Source: Pseudoduganella namucuonensis (lineage in GTDB: Bacteria; Pseudomonadota; Gammaproteobacteria; Burkholderiales; Burkholderiaceae_D). Taken from it: a stretch of DNA of 64,000 nucleotides. Shown in pieces: positions 17,938 through 26,135 of the stretch. The notes under the pieces were generated by a model that worked only from the letters and a program-made list of their open reading frames with translations, was not told where the DNA came from and ran no database searches. The position numbers and the translations under genes are program-made. The stretch spans positions 62,001 through 126,000 of the forward strand of contig NZ_FPBO01000013.1 of the NCBI RefSeq assembly GCF_900116645.1, given 5' to 3'. The first letter of the stretch is position 1. Each line of letters opens with the position of its first letter.

Positions 17938-18408
17938 CTACTTTTTGTAGATGCCGGCTTCCAGCACCACGTCGCCCACCCGCAGGATGTAGGTGGTCTT
18001 GGGCTCGATCTTGCCGCTGGTGGGGTTCTTGTACATGTAGTCGACCCAGCCCTTGCCCTTCTTGGCGGCCAGCTCGATGATCTCGCGCCGGTACTTCTTG
18101 CCGCTGGCGTCGGGCACGTCGGTGAGGTCCTTGCCGACGATGGAGGGGTTGATCGGATGCGCCAGCACGATGCCGGTCTGCAGGTCGCGCATGTCCACGT
18201 ACAGCGAGCCCTGGACGAAGTCCGGGTCCTTGGCCGTGATCTTCTTCATCATCTCCTCCTTGCCGTGCGCCTTCATGTAGGCGGCGCCGCGCTCGGCCAT
18301 GGCGATCGCGTCCTTCTCGGTCGGCTCGGCGCTGGCGGCCGCGTAGGCCGTGGCGAGGCACAGCAGGGTGCCGGTCAATATGCGGGTCGTAACGGGTTTC
18401 ATATCCAC
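17938..18408 (-). CDS. secreted single Cache-domain protein
   Basis: A 156-residue protein with a signal peptide (ILTGTLLCLATAYAAASAEP) followed by one small ligand-binding Cache-type domain, seen in DPDFVQGSLYVDMRDLQTGIV, HPINPSIVGKDLTDV and KGWVDYMYKNPTSGKIEPKT. This block order is the same as in the sensor part of many single-Cache chemoreceptors and kinases. Here it is a stand-alone periplasmic protein. Its stop is 21 bases before a chemoreceptor start, so it may deliver a small organic acid signal to that receptor. This is inferred from context only. The start is at 18408 or, two codons later, at 18402. Confidence 0.82.
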   Translation of the reverse strand: MDMKPVTTRILTGTLLCLATAYAAASAEPTEKDAIAMAERGAAYMKAHGKEEMMKKITAKDPDFVQGSLYVDMRDLQTGIVLAHPINPSIVGKDLTDVPDASGKKYRREIIELAAKKGKGWVDYMYKNPTSGKIEPKTTYILRVGDVVLEAGIYKK

Positions 18409-18610
18409 TCCTTTGGGTTGGTTGGCGCATGGCTAATGTACGCCGCTTGCCTTGCTGAAAAATTGCGCAAACGCAAAGTTGAGATGCGGCACTAACTTGC
18501 ATCAAGGCATGGACCTTATTTCCATATGGATATTGATATTGGGCAATTCGACCGGGTGTGCGCCGCCTACGATGAAGTTCCCGACGCACCCAACCCACAG
18601 GAGAACCGCG

Positions 18611-20011
18611 ATGTCCGACACAGCGCCCGAGAAGTTCAAGCCCTACACACGCCAGACCATCAAGCAGGCCCGCCAGTGGGAATGGATGGACGAGGAGTTG
18701 CGCGAGGCCGTGCAGGTGGTGTCGCACGTGCTGCCCTTCCGCACCAACGAGTACGTGCTGGACCGGCTGATCGACTGGAACAACATCCCCGACGATCCGA
18801 TCTACCGCCTGGTGTTCCCGCACCGCGACATGCTGCCGCCGCAGGAGTACGCCCACCTGCGCGACCTGGTGCTGGTGCAAAAGGACGAGCGGGCCATCGC
18901 GCAGTACGTGCACGGCATCCGCATGCGCATGAACCCGCACCCGGCCGGGCAGATGACGCACAACGTGCCGCGGGTGAACGACGCGCCGCTCAAGGGCCTG
19001 CAGCACAAGTACAAGGAAACCGTGCTGTTCTTCCCCAGCGCCGGCCAGACCTGCCACGCCTATTGCACCTTCTGCTTCCGCTGGCCGCAGTTCGTGGGCA
19101 TGGACGACATGAAGTTCGACGCGCGCGAGACCACGCAGCTGGTGTCCTACCTGCGCACGCATCCGGAGGTGACGGACGTGCTGATCACCGGCGGCGACCC
19201 GCTGATCATGAACACCCGCTCGCTGGCCGAGTTCATCGAGCCGCTGCTGGCGCCGGAGCTGGCGCACATCCAGAACATCCGCATCGGCACCAAGTCGGTG
19301 GCGTACTGGCCGCAGCGCTTCGTCAGCGACAAGGACGCCGACGACCTGCTGCGGCTGTTCGAGCGGGTGGTCGCGTCGGGCAAGAACATGGCCATCATGG
19401 GGCACTACAACCACGCGGTGGAGCTGCGCCAGGAGATCGCGCAAAAGGCCGTCAAGCGCATCGTCGGCACCGGCGCCACGCTGCGCATGCAGGGCCCGCT
19501 GATCCGCCACATCAACGAGGACCCGAAAAGCTGGGCCGAGCTGTGGACCACCGGCGTGCGGCTGGGCGCGATCCCTTACTACATGTTCGTCGAGCGCGAC
19601 ACCGGGCCGCGCGAGTACTTCGCGCTGCCGCTGGCACGCGCGCACGAGATCTTCCAGCAGGCCTACCAGATGGTGTCCGGCCTGTCGCGCACCGTGCGCG
19701 GGCCGTCGATGAGCGCCTTCCCGGGCAAGGTGGCGATCGACGGCGTGGCCCACATCGGCGGCGAGAAGGTGTTCGCGCTGCAGTTCCTGCAGGCGCGCAA
19801 CCCGGACTGGGTGCGCCGGCCCTTCTACGCCAAGTTCGATCCGGACGCCACCTGGCTGGACCACCTGGTGCCCGCCTTCGGCAAGGAGCGGTTCTTCTTC
19901 GAGGAGGACGAGCCCATGCCGCGCAAGGTGATCCACCTGGCCACGGCGCACGCCCCGACACCCGCCGCGCGCACCGAGGAGCCAGCCCTCGCCGCGAGCA
20001 ACGCCGCATGA
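18611..20011 (+). CDS. KamA-like radical SAM protein
   Basis: A 466-residue radical SAM enzyme related to lysine 2,3-aminomutase. The [4Fe-4S] cysteines are C148, C152 and C155 in the CHAYCTFC motif, preceded by the family string KETVLFFPSAGQT. VTDVLITGGDPLIMN is the GGD-type motif that contacts S-adenosylmethionine. Many KamA relatives are PLP enzymes; a clear PLP-lysine signature could not be picked out here, so aminomutase activity is uncertain. The start at 18611 follows CAGGAGAAC and fits the family N-terminus; an in-frame upstream extension has no such site. The MFS gene begins 13 bases after its stop, implying joint transcription and possibly export of the product. Confidence 0.85.
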   Translation: MSDTAPEKFKPYTRQTIKQARQWEWMDEELREAVQVVSHVLPFRTNEYVLDRLIDWNNIPDDPIYRLVFPHRDMLPPQEYAHLRDLVLVQKDERAIAQYVHGIRMRMNPHPAGQMTHNVPRVNDAPLKGLQHKYKETVLFFPSAGQTCHAYCTFCFRWPQFVGMDDMKFDARETTQLVSYLRTHPEVTDVLITGGDPLIMNTRSLAEFIEPLLAPELAHIQNIRIGTKSVAYWPQRFVSDKDADDLLRLFERVVASGKNMAIMGHYNHAVELRQEIAQKAVKRIVGTGATLRMQGPLIRHINEDPKSWAELWTTGVRLGAIPYYMFVERDTGPREYFALPLARAHEIFQQAYQMVSGLSRTVRGPSMSAFPGKVAIDGVAHIGGEKVFALQFLQARNPDWVRRPFYAKFDPDATWLDHLVPAFGKERFFFEEDEPMPRKVIHLATAHAPTPAARTEEPALAASNAA

Positions 20012-20024
20012 GAAGGAGCGCCCC

Positions 20025-21524
20025 ATGGCACATGCCGATTTTCCGGGCGGCGCGCGCGCCGCCACCACGAACGGCCGGGACCGCGCCGCCGCGCAGGGCG
20101 GGCCGGTTCCAGCGGCCGGCCGCCCCGCCGGGGCGCCGGCGCGGTCCTGGCTGGAGTACGGCGTGCCGGCCGTGATCGGCCGCGTGCGCGAACCGGGCAC
20201 CCTGTCCGGCCTGGCCATGTTCTGCCTGGTGTTCATGCCGTTCGCGCTGGGCCACTTCCTTTCCAGCCTGCTGCGCAACATCAACGCGGTGCTGGCGCCG
20301 CAACTGCTGACCGAACTGGCGCTGACGCCGGGCCAGCTCGGCCTGTTGACCAGCGCCTGCTTCCTCACCTTCGCCCTGGTGCAGCTGCCGATCGGCATGG
20401 CGCTGGACCGCTTCGGCCCGCGCCGCGTGCAGTTCGCCATGCTGATGGTGGCCGCCATCGGCACCATGGCCTTCGCCGGCAGCCGCGAGTTCACCCAGCT
20501 GATGGTGGCCCGCGCGGTGATGGGGGTGGGGCTGGCGGGCTGCTTCATGGCCGCCGTCAAGGCCATCTCGACCTGGATCTCGCCGGCCAAGCTGCCCTCG
20601 GTGCAGGGCTACCTGATCGCCGTCGGCGGCCTGGGCGCGGCCAGCTCCACGCTGCCGGTGCGCCTGGCGCTGCAGTACACGGACTGGCGCTGGCTGTTCA
20701 TCCTGCTGGCGGGCGGCTGCGCCATCGTCGCGCTGCTGATCTACCTGCTCGCGCCCACGCCGCCGGCCGCGCCGCCCAAGCCCTTCACGCGCCGCATGCT
20801 GGGCGAGATCTGCGGCCACCCCGCCTTTCGCGAAACGGCCGGCCTGGTGCTGCTGCCGCACGCGGTGTTCTTCGGCATCCAGGGCCTGTGGATCGCGCGC
20901 TGGCTGGCCGACGTGGCGCGCTTCCCCGAGCAGGCCATCGCCTGGCTGCTGTACCTGGGCATGGCCGGCGTGATTTTCGGCGCCATCTCGGTGGGCATGA
21001 TCACCGAGTGGGCGGCGCGGCGCGGCATCGCGCCGTTGACGGTGGCCGCCGCGGGCATCGCGCTGTTCATCGCCATCCAGTGCGGCTTCGTGCTGAACTG
21101 GCGGCCCAGCTACCAGCTGCTGTCGGTGCTGTTCACGCTGGTGGGCACCATCACCGGCATCGAGTACGCCATCGTCGCGCAGGCCATGCCGCCGGCGCTG
21201 ACGGGGCGCGCCTCGACCTGCTTGAACCTGTTCATCTTCCTGGCCGCCTTCGCGGTGCAGGCGGGCTTCGGCCTGGTGGTGGGATTGTGGTCGCCGGACC
21301 TGACGCGGCACCATCCGGCCATCGCCTACCAGACCGCGTTCGGCTTGCTGGTGCTGCTGCAGCTGCCCGGACTGGCCGTGTTCTGCTGGCGCCGCTGGAC
21401 GCGAAGGCGGCGCGATTCGGGCACGCCCGCGCCATCCGGTAAAATGGCGGCGTTAATCTCGAAGGAAGAATATGAAACTGGTTCGTTATGGCCGTCCCGG
21501 CAAAGAGAAACCCGGCCTGATTGA
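20025..21524 (+). CDS. MFS transporter
   Basis: A 499-residue major facilitator with about twelve membrane helices from residue 65 to 470. The motif between helices 2 and 3 reads GMALDRFGPRRVQFAML, the classic G-x3-D-x2-G-x-R-R signature. A disordered, charged N-terminal tail of about 55 residues comes first. AGAAGGAG lies before the ATG. The substrate is unknown; pairing with the upstream radical SAM gene suggests an amino acid or related metabolite. The reading frame runs 53 bases into the next gene, giving an odd polar tail (EYETGSLWPSRQRETRPD) that is unlikely to matter for transport. Confidence 0.85.
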   Translation: MAHADFPGGARAATTNGRDRAAAQGGPVPAAGRPAGAPARSWLEYGVPAVIGRVREPGTLSGLAMFCLVFMPFALGHFLSSLLRNINAVLAPQLLTELALTPGQLGLLTSACFLTFALVQLPIGMALDRFGPRRVQFAMLMVAAIGTMAFAGSREFTQLMVARAVMGVGLAGCFMAAVKAISTWISPAKLPSVQGYLIAVGGLGAASSTLPVRLALQYTDWRWLFILLAGGCAIVALLIYLLAPTPPAAPPKPFTRRMLGEICGHPAFRETAGLVLLPHAVFFGIQGLWIARWLADVARFPEQAIAWLLYLGMAGVIFGAISVGMITEWAARRGIAPLTVAAAGIALFIAIQCGFVLNWRPSYQLLSVLFTLVGTITGIEYAIVAQAMPPALTGRASTCLNLFIFLAAFAVQAGFGLVVGLWSPDLTRHHPAIAYQTAFGLLVLLQLPGLAVFCWRRWTRRRRDSGTPAPSGKMAALISKEEYETGSLWPSRQRETRPD

Positions 21525-22323
21525 TGATGAGGGCAAGCTGCGCGACCTGTCCGGCGTGATCGACGACATCGGCCCCGAGCAGCTGTCGGACAAGGCGCTG
21601 CGCAAGCTGTCCAGGATCGAGCCAGCCTCGCTGCCGGCGGTGCGCGGCAATCCCCGCATGGGCGTGCCGGTGGCCAGGGTGGGCAAGTTCATCGGCATCG
21701 GCCTGAACTACCACGAGCACGCGCGCGAGATGGACTTGCCGGTGCCGAAGGAACCCATCGTGTTCATGAAGGCCGTCACCAGCCTGTCCGGCGCGGACGA
21801 TCCGGTGATGCTGGCCAAGGGCTCGCGGAAGACCGACTGGGAAGTGGAGCTGGGCGTCGTCATCGGCACCCGCGCGCGCCACGTCTCCGTGGAGGAGGCC
21901 GAGAAGCACATCGCCGGCTACTGCGTGGTGAACGACGTGACCGAGCGCGAGTACCAGCTCGAGCGCGGCGGCCAGTGGGACAAGGGCAAGGGCTGCGACA
22001 CCTACGGCCCGGTGGGCCCGTGGCTGGTCACGCGCGACGAGGTGTACCGGCCGGACCGGCTGGACCTGTACCTGGAGGTGAACGGCAAGCGCATGCAGAC
22101 CGGCAGCACCGAGGACATGATCTTCTCGGTGCCGCAAATCGTCAGCTACCTGTCGCGGTTCATGACGCTGGAGCCGGGCGACGTGATCGCCACCGGCACG
22201 CCGCCCGGCGTGGGCAACGCGCGCAAGCCGAAGCGCTTCCTGAAGAAGGGCGACTTCATGCGCCTCGGGATCGCGGGTTTGGGCGAGCAGCAGCAGGATG
22301 TGATCTCCTTCCAGCAGTATTGA
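21472..22323 (+). CDS. fumarylacetoacetate hydrolase family protein
   Basis: A 283-residue FAH-superfamily enzyme. The metal-binding carboxylates lie in DWEVELGVVIG and VVNDVTEREYQ, and the substrate-binding Tyr/His region in GIGLNYHEHAREM. SVPQIVSYLSRFMTLEPGDV and ATGTPPGVG are family blocks. Members cleave or hydrate acylpyruvates, 2-keto-3-deoxy sugars or fumarylacetoacetate, and the exact reaction cannot be read from sequence. GAAGGAAG is 4 bases before the ATG. The 3' end of the MFS gene overlaps it out of frame, and a TAAAAT string about 30 bases upstream could be a separate promoter. Confidence 0.88.
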   Translation: MKLVRYGRPGKEKPGLIDDEGKLRDLSGVIDDIGPEQLSDKALRKLSRIEPASLPAVRGNPRMGVPVARVGKFIGIGLNYHEHAREMDLPVPKEPIVFMKAVTSLSGADDPVMLAKGSRKTDWEVELGVVIGTRARHVSVEEAEKHIAGYCVVNDVTEREYQLERGGQWDKGKGCDTYGPVGPWLVTRDEVYRPDRLDLYLEVNGKRMQTGSTEDMIFSVPQIVSYLSRFMTLEPGDVIATGTPPGVGNARKPKRFLKKGDFMRLGIAGLGEQQQDVISFQQY

Positions 22324-22334
22324 GCGGGGCCGTG

Positions 22335-23657
22335 TCATGCCAGGGCGCGCGCCAGCGCGTCCCCGAGCCGCGCCACGATCTCCCCCAGGTCGTCCTCGGT
22401 GGCGATGAACGGCGGCGCCAGCAGCACGTGGTCGCCCCTTTCGCCGTCGATGGTGCCGCCCATCGGGTACACCATCAGCCCGCAGGCCATGGCCTGCGCC
22501 TTCACCGCCGCGTGCAGTTTCAGCTCCGGCGCGAAGGGCTCCTTGCTGTCGCGGTCCTTCACCAGCTCCAGCGCCCAGAACAGGCCGCGGCCGCGGATGT
22601 CGCCCACGTGCGGATGGTCGCCGAAGGCGTCGCGCAGCATGCGGCGCAGGGCCGCGCCGCGCACGGTCACGGCGCCCAACAGGCAGTCGCGCTGTATCAC
22701 GCGCTGCACCGCCAGCGCCGCCGCCGCCGCCACCGGATGGCCGACGTAGGTGTGGCCGTGCTGGAACACGCCGCTGCCGCCGCGCATGCGCTGCACCACG
22801 TGGTTGCGCGCGACCACCGCGCCGATCGGCTGGTAGCCGGCGCCCAGCCCCTTGCCCAGGGCGACGATGTCCGGCAGGATGTTCTCCTGCTCGAAGGCGT
22901 ACAGGGTGCCGGTGCGGCCCATGCCGCACATCACCTCGTCGGCGATCAGCAGCACGCCGTGGCGGTCGCACACTTCGCGCACCGCCTTGAAGTAGCCCGG
23001 CGTGGCCGGGATCGCGCCGCCGGTGGCGCCCACCACGGTCTCGGCGCAGAAGCCGATCACGTTCTCGGGGCCGGCCGCGACGATCGCGGCGTCCAGCTCC
23101 GCCGCCAGCGTGGCGGTGTAGTCGCCCAGCGTCTGCCCCTGGCCGCGGTCGCGGTATTCGTAGCAGGCCGACACCCGCTTGACGTCCATCAGCAGCGGCG
23201 CGAAGGGCTTGCGGCGGAACTCGTTGCCGCCCAGCGCCAGCGCGCCCAGCGTGTTGCCGTGGTAGCTCTGGCGGCGCGCGATGAACACGCTGCGCTGCGT
23301 CTCGCCCGCCTCGACGAAGTACTGGCGCGCCATCTTCAGCGCCGTCTCGATCGCCTCCGAGCCGCCCGACACCAGGTACACGTGATCCAGGTCGCCCGGC
23401 GCGTCGTAGGCCATGCGCGCCGCCAGTTCCTCCGCCACGTCGGTGGTGAAGAAGGAGGTGTGGGCGTAGGCCAGCCTGTCGATCTGCTGGTGCATCGCCT
23501 CCAGCACGTCGCGGTGGCTGTGGCCCAGCGAGGAGACGGCCGCGCCGCCGCTGGCGTCCAGGTAGGTGCGGCCGCGGCTGTCGACGATGGTCATGCCGTG
23601 GCTGCCGACGGCGACGGGAGGCGTCTGGCGCAGGTTGCGGTGGATGATGTAGGTCAT
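22335..23657 (-). CDS. class III aminotransferase
   Basis: A 440-residue fold-type I PLP enzyme of aminotransferase class III. LLIADEVMCGMGRTG carries the cofactor-binding aspartate and ALGKGLGAGYQPIGAV carries the PLP-binding lysine. LYVFLVSGGSEA-type motifs appear as YLVSGGSEAIETALKMARQY. Likely donors are omega-amino acids or diamines; specificity is not readable. The start at 23657 (MTYIIHRNL) is chosen because GAGGGAC precedes it and it matches the usual N-terminus; a start 11 codons earlier is open but has no support. It is convergent with the FAH-family gene, only 11 bases away. Confidence 0.88.
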   Translation of the reverse strand: MTYIIHRNLRQTPPVAVGSHGMTIVDSRGRTYLDASGGAAVSSLGHSHRDVLEAMHQQIDRLAYAHTSFFTTDVAEELAARMAYDAPGDLDHVYLVSGGSEAIETALKMARQYFVEAGETQRSVFIARRQSYHGNTLGALALGGNEFRRKPFAPLLMDVKRVSACYEYRDRGQGQTLGDYTATLAAELDAAIVAAGPENVIGFCAETVVGATGGAIPATPGYFKAVREVCDRHGVLLIADEVMCGMGRTGTLYAFEQENILPDIVALGKGLGAGYQPIGAVVARNHVVQRMRGGSGVFQHGHTYVGHPVAAAAALAVQRVIQRDCLLGAVTVRGAALRRMLRDAFGDHPHVGDIRGRGLFWALELVKDRDSKEPFAPELKLHAAVKAQAMACGLMVYPMGGTIDGERGDHVLLAPPFIATEDDLGEIVARLGDALARALA

Positions 23658-23774
23658 GGCGTCCCTCGTGTTGATTGTCGGAAAGGGCACGATAGACCCC
23701 GGGGCACCGGCGGTTTTTGATTTTTCGCCAATCCTGTGCGAATATTTTCATTCCTACAACAACGAGGGAAGTCC

Positions 23775-24398
23775 ATGCCAGGCAAGCCTACCGCCATAGA
23801 CCGGCTGCCGCCGATACCGCCGGAGCGGCTCACGCAGGCGCAACGGGTCGCCGCCCAGGCCATCATCGACGGCCCGCGCGGCGCGCTGTACGGGCCGTTC
23901 GTGCCGCTGATCCGCAGCCCGGAATTGATGGAGTGCGCCCAGCGCATGGGCGAATACCTGCGCTACCGCAGCGCCATCGGCCTGCGCCTGTCGGAACTGG
24001 CCATCCTGGTCACGGCGCGGCAGTGGGACCAGCAGGTGGAGTGGGCCATCCACGCGCCGATCGCCGAGGCGGAGGGCGTTGCGCCGGACACCATCGCCGC
24101 CATCGCCGCCGGCCGCCGGCCCGGCGCCATGCCGGACGACGAGGCGCTGGTGCACGACTTCTGCGTCGAGCTGCACCGCGCCAAGCGGGTGGCCGAGCCG
24201 ACCTACCAGGCCGCGCTGGCCCGCTTCGGCGAGCAGGGCGTGGTGGACCTGATGGGCTTGAACGGCTACTACACCTTCCTGGCCATGGTGATGAACGCGG
24301 CGCAGTCGGCCGCGCCGCCGTCGGCGGCCGCCCCATTGCCCGATATCAACGCCGCTATGTGTGGCAGCGTACAGATGGACGCGCCCCCGCCCGGATAA
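23775..24398 (+). CDS. carboxymuconolactone decarboxylase-like protein
   Basis: A 207-residue protein of the CMD/AhpD-like fold. SELMECAQRMGEYLRYRS-like helices (here SPELMECAQRMGEYLRYRSA) and LSELAILVTARQWDQQVEW are the typical blocks. The CxxC peroxidase motif of AhpD is absent, and ARQWDQQVEWAIH replaces it, as in gamma-carboxymuconolactone decarboxylase relatives. The start at 23775 is preferred because CGAGGGAAG precedes it. It begins an apparent operon, with the molybdo-enzyme small subunit 25 bases downstream. It could process a product of that oxidoreductase, which is an inference from position. Confidence 0.82.
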   Translation: MPGKPTAIDRLPPIPPERLTQAQRVAAQAIIDGPRGALYGPFVPLIRSPELMECAQRMGEYLRYRSAIGLRLSELAILVTARQWDQQVEWAIHAPIAEAEGVAPDTIAAIAAGRRPGAMPDDEALVHDFCVELHRAKRVAEPTYQAALARFGEQGVVDLMGLNGYYTFLAMVMNAAQSAAPPSAAAPLPDINAAMCGSVQMDAPPPG

Positions 24399-24423
24399 TC
24401 GTCCGCATCCCTATGGAGGCGAG

Positions 24424-25107
24424 ATGGATGACACCGATGAAGGCCGGCCCGCTCCGGACCCGTTGCCCGAGGCCGGACCGGCGCTGACGCGGCGCGGCTT
24501 CCTGCAATCGGCGCTGGCCGCGGCGGCCGCCGCGCGGGCGCCGGCGGCGCCGGCCGCGCCGCGCGACACGGCGGCCGCCACGCCGCTGGCGCCGCGCCGG
24601 CCGGTGCGGCTGAACATCAACGGCAAGGAGCACAGCCTGTCGCTGGAGCCGCGCGTGACGCTGCTGGACGCGCTGCGCGAATCGCTGGGCATGACCGGCA
24701 CCAAGAAAGGCTGCGACCGCGGCCAGTGCGGCGCCTGCACCGTGCTGGTGAACGGCCGCCGCGTCAATGCCTGCCTGTCGCTGGCCGTGATGCACGAGGG
24801 CGACGAGGTGCTCACCATCGAGGGCCTGGCCATGGAGGGCGAGCTGTCGCCGCTGCAGGCCGCCTTCATCGAGCACGACGCCTTCCAGTGCGGCTATTGC
24901 ACGCCGGGCCAGATCTGCTCGGCCACCGCGCTGCTGGCCGAGGTGCGGGCGGGCGAGGCCAGCGCGGTGACGCCGGACGTGCGCCGGGCCGTCAGCGCCT
25001 GGACCGACGACGAGATCCGCGAACGCATGAGCGGCAACCTGTGCCGCTGCGGCGCCTATCCCAACATCGTGGCCGCGATCCGCAGCGTCGCCATCGTCAA
25101 GACCTGA
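24424..25107 (+). CDS. paoA: periplasmic aldehyde oxidoreductase, [2Fe-2S] subunit (PaoA-like)
   Basis: A 227-residue iron-sulfur subunit of a xanthine-oxidase-family molybdenum enzyme. It begins with a twin-arginine signal ([13 protein letters not shown]), so the folded complex should be exported by Tat. Two [2Fe-2S] clusters are visible: [16 protein letters not shown] for the plant-ferredoxin type, then [10 protein letters not shown] and [11 protein letters not shown] for the second. The same architecture is found in E. coli PaoA (YagT). The start at 24424 is preceded by GGAGGCGAG; an upstream in-frame start inside the previous gene is less likely. Confidence 0.9.
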   Translation: MDDTDEGRPAPDPLPEAGPALTRRGFLQSALAAAAAARAPAAPAAPRDTAAATPLAPRRPVRLNINGKEHSLSLEPRVTLLDALRESLGMTGTKKGCDRGQCGACTVLVNGRRVNACLSLAVMHEGDEVLTIEGLAMEGELSPLQAAFIEHDAFQCGYCTPGQICSATALLAEVRAGEASAVTPDVRRAVSAWTDDEIRERMSGNLCRCGAYPNIVAAIRSVAIVKT

Positions 25108-25118
25108 GCGGGACCGCC

Positions 25119-26135
25119 ATGGAATCGATCTATTACGAGCGCGCCAGGGACCTGCGCCACGCCCTGCAGCTGGGCCGCCAGCCCGGCGCGCGCTACATCG
25201 CCGGCGGCACCAACCTGCTGGACCTGATGAAGGGCGGCGTCGAACGGCCGATGCGGCTGGTGGACATCGGCCGCGCGGGCCTGGACCAGATCTTCGAGCA
25301 GCCCGACGGCACCATGCGCCTGGGCGCCACCGTGCGCAACAGCGACACCGCCAACCACGCGCTGATACGCGAGCGCTATCCGCTGCTGACGCGGGCGCTG
25401 CTGTCCGGCGCCTCGCCGCAGCTGCGCAACATGGCCACCACCGGCGGCAACCTGCTGCAGCGCACCCGCTGCCCCTACTTCACCGACACCGCCTTCGACA
25501 AGTGCAACAAGCGCATGCCCGGCTCCGGCTGCGCGGCCAGGGAGGGCTACAACCGCATCCACGCCATCCTGGGCGCCAGCGACGCCTGCATCGCCGTCAA
25601 CCCGTCCGACATGAGCGTGGCCCTGGCCGCGCTGGAGGCCGTGGTGCTGGTGGCCGGCGGCGACGCGGGGGCGGACAATCCGCGCCGCGTCCCCATCGCC
25701 GACTTCCACCGCCTGCCCGGCGCCACGCCGCAGCAGGACACGGCGCTCCGGCCGGGCGAGTTGATCGTCGCCGTCGAGCTGCCCGCGCCGCGGCACGACC
25801 GCCACCACTACCTGAAGGTGCGCGACCGCGCCAGCTACGCCTTCGCGCTGGTGTCGGTGGCGGTGCTGCTGCGCATGGAGGGCCGCGTGGTCCGCCAGGC
25901 CCGCGTGGCGCTGGGCGGCGTGGCGCACAAGCCGTGGCGCGTGCCGGAGGCGGAGGCGATGCTGCAGGGCGTGCCGCCGAGCGACGAGGTCAGCCGGCAG
26001 GCCGCGGCGCGCATGCTGGCCGGCGCCAACGGCTACCGGGACAACCAGTTCAAGATCGAACTGGCGCAGCGCGCCATCGTGCGCGCGGTGCGCGAGGCGG
26101 CGGAATCGGCGGAATCGGCGGGGGGAACGGCATGA
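25119..26135 (+). CDS. paoB: periplasmic aldehyde oxidoreductase, FAD subunit (PaoB-like)
   Basis: A 338-residue FAD-binding subunit of the CO-dehydrogenase medium-chain type. [14 protein letters not shown] and [15 protein letters not shown] are the flavin-binding blocks. The stretch [20 protein letters not shown] plus the next Cys carries the extra cysteines that hold a [4Fe-4S] cluster in the PaoB group, which ordinary xanthine dehydrogenase subunits lack. Electrons from the molybdenum site pass through it to an acceptor. It lies 11 bases after paoA, and its stop overlaps the next start (ATGA). Confidence 0.9.
   Translation: MESIYYERARDLRHALQLGRQPGARYIAGGTNLLDLMKGGVERPMRLVDIGRAGLDQIFEQPDGTMRLGATVRNSDTANHALIRERYPLLTRALLSGASPQLRNMATTGGNLLQRTRCPYFTDTAFDKCNKRMPGSGCAAREGYNRIHAILGASDACIAVNPSDMSVALAALEAVVLVAGGDAGADNPRRVPIADFHRLPGATPQQDTALRPGELIVAVELPAPRHDRHHYLKVRDRASYAFALVSVAVLLRMEGRVVRQARVALGGVAHKPWRVPEAEAMLQGVPPSDEVSRQAAARMLAGANGYRDNQFKIELAQRAIVRAVREAAESAESAGGTA

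Noticed and set aside
18409-18610. FNR-type site or riboswitch upstream of the KamA-like gene
   Set aside because: TTGATATTGGGCAA and TTGCATCAAGG are only partial half-site matches, and no stable aptamer-like fold could be seen by eye.
15848-20590. Very long open frame on the minus strand across several genes
   Set aside because: It runs antisense to, or out of frame with, clear genes (mpg, two sensors, KamA-like). Its translation is low-complexity Arg/Ala/Gly-rich, which is typical of shadow frames in GC-rich DNA.
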